Assembly: GCA_002315475.1 (NCBI GenBank)
Contig: DCGI01000031.1
Span: forward strand, 5,911 to 14,421
Origin: Christensenella sp. UBA1782
GTDB lineage: Bacteria; Bacillota; Clostridia; Christensenellales; DTU072
DNA length: 8,511 nucleotides
Direction of reading: 5' to 3'
In this document: positions 6,210 through 8,511 of the stretch, piece after piece
Layout of the letters: each line of letters begins with the position of its first letter
How positions within the stretch are numbered: the stretch's first letter is position 1
The notes under the pieces: generated by a model
Seen by the model: the letters and a program-made list of their open reading frames with translations, nothing else
Told to the model about the DNA's origin: nothing
The model's database searches: none
Program-made: the position numbers and the translations under genes

Positions 6210-7514
6210 TCAGTCGTGTAAATTTCTTTTATCGATTACTCTTTTTGCCTTCCCTTCGCTTCGTTCTATGCTCCCTATCGGAACCAAATGCACTTTGGCA
6301 CCGATGCCGATCATATTTCGAATGGCATTACTTAGATCTTTTTCTTTGGCGGTGATTTCTCGTACCGTATCCGAAAAGCCTTCCGAAGACAATTCTACGA
6401 AAACGTCCAACGTGTCGTTATTGTCGACGCGATCGATCTCGATGCGATAATTGGGTTCGTATCCGCATTGAATTAAAACCGTTTCGATTTGGGACGGGAA
6501 GACGTTCACCCCGCGGATGATCATCATATCGTCCGAACGTCCCATCGGTTTTGCCATTTTGATAAACGTTCTTCCGCAGGAACACTTTTCTCGAGTAAGA
6601 ACGCAAATATCCCTCGTACGATACCGCAACATGGGGAAAGCTTCTTTGTCGAGGCAGGTAAATACCAATTCCCCTTTTTCCCCTTCGGGTAGGACTTCGC
6701 CGGTATCGGGATTGATAATTTCGGCGATGAAGTGGTCTTCGTTAACGTGCATTCCGTTTTGTGCAGAACACTCGAACGCCACACCCGGTCCGCTGATTTC
6801 GGTCAAACCGTAAATGTCGTAGGCTCGTATCCCGAGCGATTTTTCGATATTTCTTCTCATTTCTTCCGTCCAAGGTTCGGCACCGAAAATGCCGATTTTC
6901 AGCGAGGTATCGTCGGGAGAAATACCGCTTGCTTTGAGCGATTCTCCGAGATAAGCGGCATAGGACGGCGTACAACACAAAACGGTAGAACCGAGATCCT
7001 GCATAAACTGAATCTGTCGGTCGGTGTTGCCGCTGGACATGGGTACGGTCATGCAACCGAGCTTATGCGAGGCTCCGTTCAAGCCCGATCCCCCCGTAAA
7101 CAAGCCGTAGCCGTAAGCTATCTGCACCACGTCTTCTTTATCGGCACCCGCCGCAACCAAGGCTCTGGTACAACAGTCTTCCCATAAATCAATATCGTGT
7201 CGGGTATAAAAGGCAATGACTCTCCTGCCCGTCGTACCGCTGGTCGAATGAATCCGCACCACTTCGGACTTGTCTACGGCAAGAAAGCCGTACGGATAAC
7301 TGTCTCGCAAATCGTATTTGGAGATAAAGGGCAGTTTGTGCAAATCGTCGATCGAACGAATATCGGAAGGTTTTACCCCCTTCTTATCCATTAAATCACG
7401 ATAATACGGCACGTTCTTATAGACGTGCTCCACTTGTTTGACTAATTTTTCACTCTGTACGCGCCGAATGGTTTCCACGTCGGCACATTCTATTTCCGGT
7501 TGATAATATGACAT
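6210..7514 (-). CDS. paaK: Phenylacetate-CoA ligase family enzyme (arylacetate-CoA ligase)
   Basis: This 434-residue enzyme of the ANL (acyl-adenylate-forming) superfamily is the usual length for PaaK. It makes an aryl-acetyl-AMP from an aromatic acid and ATP, then the CoA thioester, in the cytoplasm. Motifs in order are the P-loop HSTSGTTGRR (89-98), GAEPWTEEMR (211-220), the adenylate motif DIYGLTE (233-239), LRYRTRD (296-302) with the hinge Asp, a Cys pair CSCGR (311-315), GRSDDMMIIRGVNVFP (325-340), and the C-terminal catalytic Lys422 in EGKAKRV. All catalytic residues expected of the family are present. The exact acid (phenylacetate, indoleacetate, hydroxyphenylacetate or another) cannot be told. 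The gene is followed by its usual ACT partner; indolepyruvate oxidoreductase genes, often nearby in other anaerobes, are not in this window. The ribosome binding site is AAGGAG, 4 nt before the ATG. Confidence 0.92.
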   Translation of the reverse strand: MSYYQPEIECADVETIRRVQSEKLVKQVEHVYKNVPYYRDLMDKKGVKPSDIRSIDDLHKLPFISKYDLRDSYPYGFLAVDKSEVVRIHSTSGTTGRRVIAFYTRHDIDLWEDCCTRALVAAGADKEDVVQIAYGYGLFTGGSGLNGASHKLGCMTVPMSSGNTDRQIQFMQDLGSTVLCCTPSYAAYLGESLKASGISPDDTSLKIGIFGAEPWTEEMRRNIEKSLGIRAYDIYGLTEISGPGVAFECSAQNGMHVNEDHFIAEIINPDTGEVLPEGEKGELVFTCLDKEAFPMLRYRTRDICVLTREKCSCGRTFIKMAKPMGRSDDMMIIRGVNVFPSQIETVLIQCGYEPNYRIEIDRVDNNDTLDVFVELSSEGFSDTVREITAKEKDLSNAIRNMIGIGAKVHLVPIGSIERSEGKAKRVIDKRNLHD

Positions 7515-7539
7515 AAGTCTCCTTATTATTGTATTGGAA

Positions 7540-7570
7540 CCCCCCTTTACAAGTCGGGATAACAGGGGGG
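7540..7570. other. C/G-tract hairpin spanning the nadE stop codon
   Basis: CCCCCCT (7540-7546) is a perfect inverted copy of AGGGGGG (7564-7570), with a 17-nt loop that contains the nadE TAA stop (7547-7549 on the plus strand as TTA). No U-run follows in the transcript, so it should not terminate. It could tune expression or protect the nadE part of the mRNA. Confidence 0.45.
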
Positions 7571-8272
7571 CAACGAACGCTTGTGTTCACTGATTCGGTG
7601 AAAACGTTCGATTATTTTTTTACTTTCTTCCGATACGGGTTTCCCCTCCATATAGTCCTCGATTTCCTTATAGGTTACGCCCATTTCTTTTTCGTCGGTT
7701 TGTCCCTCGAAAAGTCCGGCGGAAGGGGCTTTGTTGATTATCGTGGAGGGAGCGTTGAAATAGCGTAAAAATCCATAGACGTCCTCGACCGAAAGGTCGG
7801 CGATGGGATCGAAATCGAAAGCACCGTCCCCCCACTTGGTAAAGTAGCCCATAAATCGCTCGTTTTTATTGCCGGTACCGGCGACGAGATACCCGTATTT
7901 GGCGGCGACCGCATAAAGGGCGGTCATGCGCAGTCTGGGTGCTATGTTGTTTAACGATTGCGACGTAATGTCGTCGCCCAGTTGCGCTACGATCGATTGT
8001 TTCGCCTCCGTCAAATCTATTATCTCGGATGCGATACCGAATTGTTCGGCAAGGCGTTCGGCATCCGACTTATCGCTGCCGTAATTGATTTTGGATTCGC
8101 AAGGCATAATCACGCCGATTACGTTCTCGCAGGCTTTTTTGCACAAGATACCGACTAAGGCACAATCCTTACCGCCGCTGTTTCCGAAGACAACCCCTTT
8201 CGCACCCGTCTTTTGCAAGAATGCACGAATGCAGGCTACCCTCTTTTTTTCTTCCTCAGCATAATCCGTCAT
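7547..8272 (-). CDS. nadE: NAD synthetase, ammonia-dependent type
   Basis: The 241-residue enzyme catalyses the last step of NAD synthesis: nicotinic acid adenine dinucleotide, ATP and ammonia to NAD. It belongs to the N-type ATP pyrophosphatase fold. Visible signatures are the PPi loop NSGGKDC (31-37), PCESKINYGSDKSDAERLAE (58-76), SLNNIAPRLRMTALYAVA (106-123), the nucleotide-contact stretch GTGNKNERFMGYFTKWGDGA (132-151) followed by DPIADL, and KAPSAGLFEGQTDEKEMG (181-198), which is diagnostic for NadE. The C-terminus has the typical HRISEHKR segment. There is no nitrilase-like glutaminase domain, so ammonia is the expected nitrogen donor. The PPi loop has Cys37 and Lys35 where SGGxDS is usual. 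It is the first gene of the four-gene operon, with a GGAGG site 7 nt before the ATG. Confidence 0.94.
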   Translation of the reverse strand: MTDYAEEEKKRVACIRAFLQKTGAKGVVFGNSGGKDCALVGILCKKACENVIGVIMPCESKINYGSDKSDAERLAEQFGIASEIIDLTEAKQSIVAQLGDDITSQSLNNIAPRLRMTALYAVAAKYGYLVAGTGNKNERFMGYFTKWGDGAFDFDPIADLSVEDVYGFLRYFNAPSTIINKAPSAGLFEGQTDEKEMGVTYKEIEDYMEGKPVSEESKKIIERFHRISEHKRSLPPCYPDL

Positions 8273-8296
8273 AAAAAACCTCCGTTGTTTTCGTTA

Positions 8297-8312
8297 TTAT
8301 ATAGTTATATAG
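8297..8312. repeat. Tandem direct repeat of an octamer at the nadE -10 region
   Basis: TTATATAG occurs twice head to tail on the plus strand (8297-8304 and 8305-8312), bordered by TTATTA (8294-8299) and its inverted copy TAATAA (8313-8318). It covers the -10 and start region of nadE, so a regulator binding here would block transcription, but AT-rich promoter DNA alone could also explain it. Confidence 0.5.
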
Positions 8313-8332
8313 TAATAAAAGAAAGTTGTCAA
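8304..8332 (-). promoter_or_regulatory. Promoter of the nadE operon
   Basis: On the minus strand TTGACA (8327-8332), a 17-nt spacer and TATAAC (8304-8309) form a near-consensus promoter. The start is expected near 8297, about 24 nt before the ATG. The -10 region lies in a perfect tandem octamer (CTATATAA twice on the minus strand, 8297-8312) that offers a second TATAAT at 8296-8301, spaced too far (25 nt) from this -35. Confidence 0.85.
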
Positions 8333-8347
8333 GTAAAACATCGAAGA

Positions 8348-8376
8348 TTGACAGGAAAATGATTTTATGTTATAGT
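8348..8376 (+). promoter_or_regulatory. Extended -10 promoter for the divergent esterase-like gene
   Basis: TTGACA (8348-8353), a 17-nt spacer and TATAGT (8371-8376) preceded by TGT (8368-8370, extended -10) make a strong promoter. The expected start, 6-8 nt downstream, is at 8382-8384. Its -35 box is 15 nt from the -35 of the divergent nadE promoter. Confidence 0.8.
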
Positions 8377-8382
8377 ATCCTT

Positions 8383-8511
8383 ATGTGCAAAAAACCTTAT
8401 CGAAGTCCCACCCTGCCGCCAATCTTTGTCAAAGAAACGGATAAAATTTCTTGGGAGCAACGCCGCCAAGAAATTTTAGATACCTTTTACGACGAAGTTT
8501 TCGGTCGCCCC
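8383..8511 (+). CDS. Probable carbohydrate-esterase-like alpha/beta hydrolase, 5' part (runs off window)
   Basis: An open frame from ATG at 8383 continues to the window end, giving 43 codons. The protein begins MCKKPYRSP and contains ISWEQRRQEILDTFYDEVFG (from residue 22) followed by RP. A pattern of W, RR, EI, a helix and EV[FY]GR-P is typical of the N-terminal region of acetylxylan-esterase and glucuronoyl-esterase-like alpha/beta hydrolases, which remove ester groups from plant polysaccharides; no catalytic residues are within view. The ATG falls at the predicted transcription start of the promoter at 8348-8376, and no Shine-Dalgarno precedes it, so it may be leaderless. An in-frame ATG at 8359 lies inside the promoter spacer and has only a badly spaced AGGA. 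The reading frame is well supported; the function is a moderate-confidence inference from a short fragment. Confidence 0.6.
   Translation, partial: MCKKPYRSPTLPPIFVKETDKISWEQRRQEILDTFYDEVFGRP

Noticed and set aside
6732..7187. 151-codon plus-strand frame opposite paaK
   Set aside because: Antisense shadow of a strongly conserved enzyme; no initiation signal and no recognisable domain.

Overview
The window reads as chromosomal DNA of an anaerobic Firmicute, most likely a gut-type member of the Clostridia in the broad sense. I infer this from the Clostridia-like cysteinyl-tRNA synthetase, the BspA-type leucine-rich repeat protein, the pairing of a PaaK-type ligase with a tandem-ACT protein, strong AGGAGG-like ribosome binding sites, and consensus sigma-A-type promoters and rho-independent terminators. 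No mobile element genes, tRNA, rRNA or CRISPR array were seen.

Left part, plus strand (1-2281): the 3' end of cysS runs in from outside the window. A tiny translationally coupled PspC-domain membrane protein follows, then a strong terminator. After that comes a membrane-anchored SGNH-fold hydrolase. It meets the minus-strand genes at a hairpin (2286-2326) flanked by A/T runs on both sides, which should terminate transcription from both directions.

Middle, minus strand (2348-5191): a two-gene operon with a near-consensus promoter. The first gene encodes a single-pass membrane protein with an extracellular BspA-like leucine-rich repeat region. The second, 3 nt downstream, encodes a GPH-type (sugar:cation symporter-like) MFS transporter.

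Right part, minus strand (5211-8332): a compact operon, nadE (NAD synthetase) - paaK-like arylacetate-CoA ligase - tandem ACT protein - SecB-like export chaperone. It starts at a TTGACA/TATAAC promoter and ends in a clean terminator. A striking 35-nt near-perfect palindrome lies between the SecB-like gene and that terminator.

Right edge, plus strand (8348-8511): a divergent promoter with an extended -10 points at the first 43 codons of a gene cut by the window end. They resemble the N-terminus of acetylxylan/glucuronoyl-esterase-like alpha/beta hydrolases. The predicted transcription start coincides with its ATG, so it looks leaderless.

Functionally most genes are housekeeping or generic accessory functions: translation, NAD synthesis, aromatic acid activation, export chaperone, sugar transport and esterases. 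I see no convincing wholly new system. The most notable points are the SecB-like chaperone inside an aromatic acid/NAD operon, the LRR-transporter pair, the candidate leaderless esterase gene and the unexplained palindrome.
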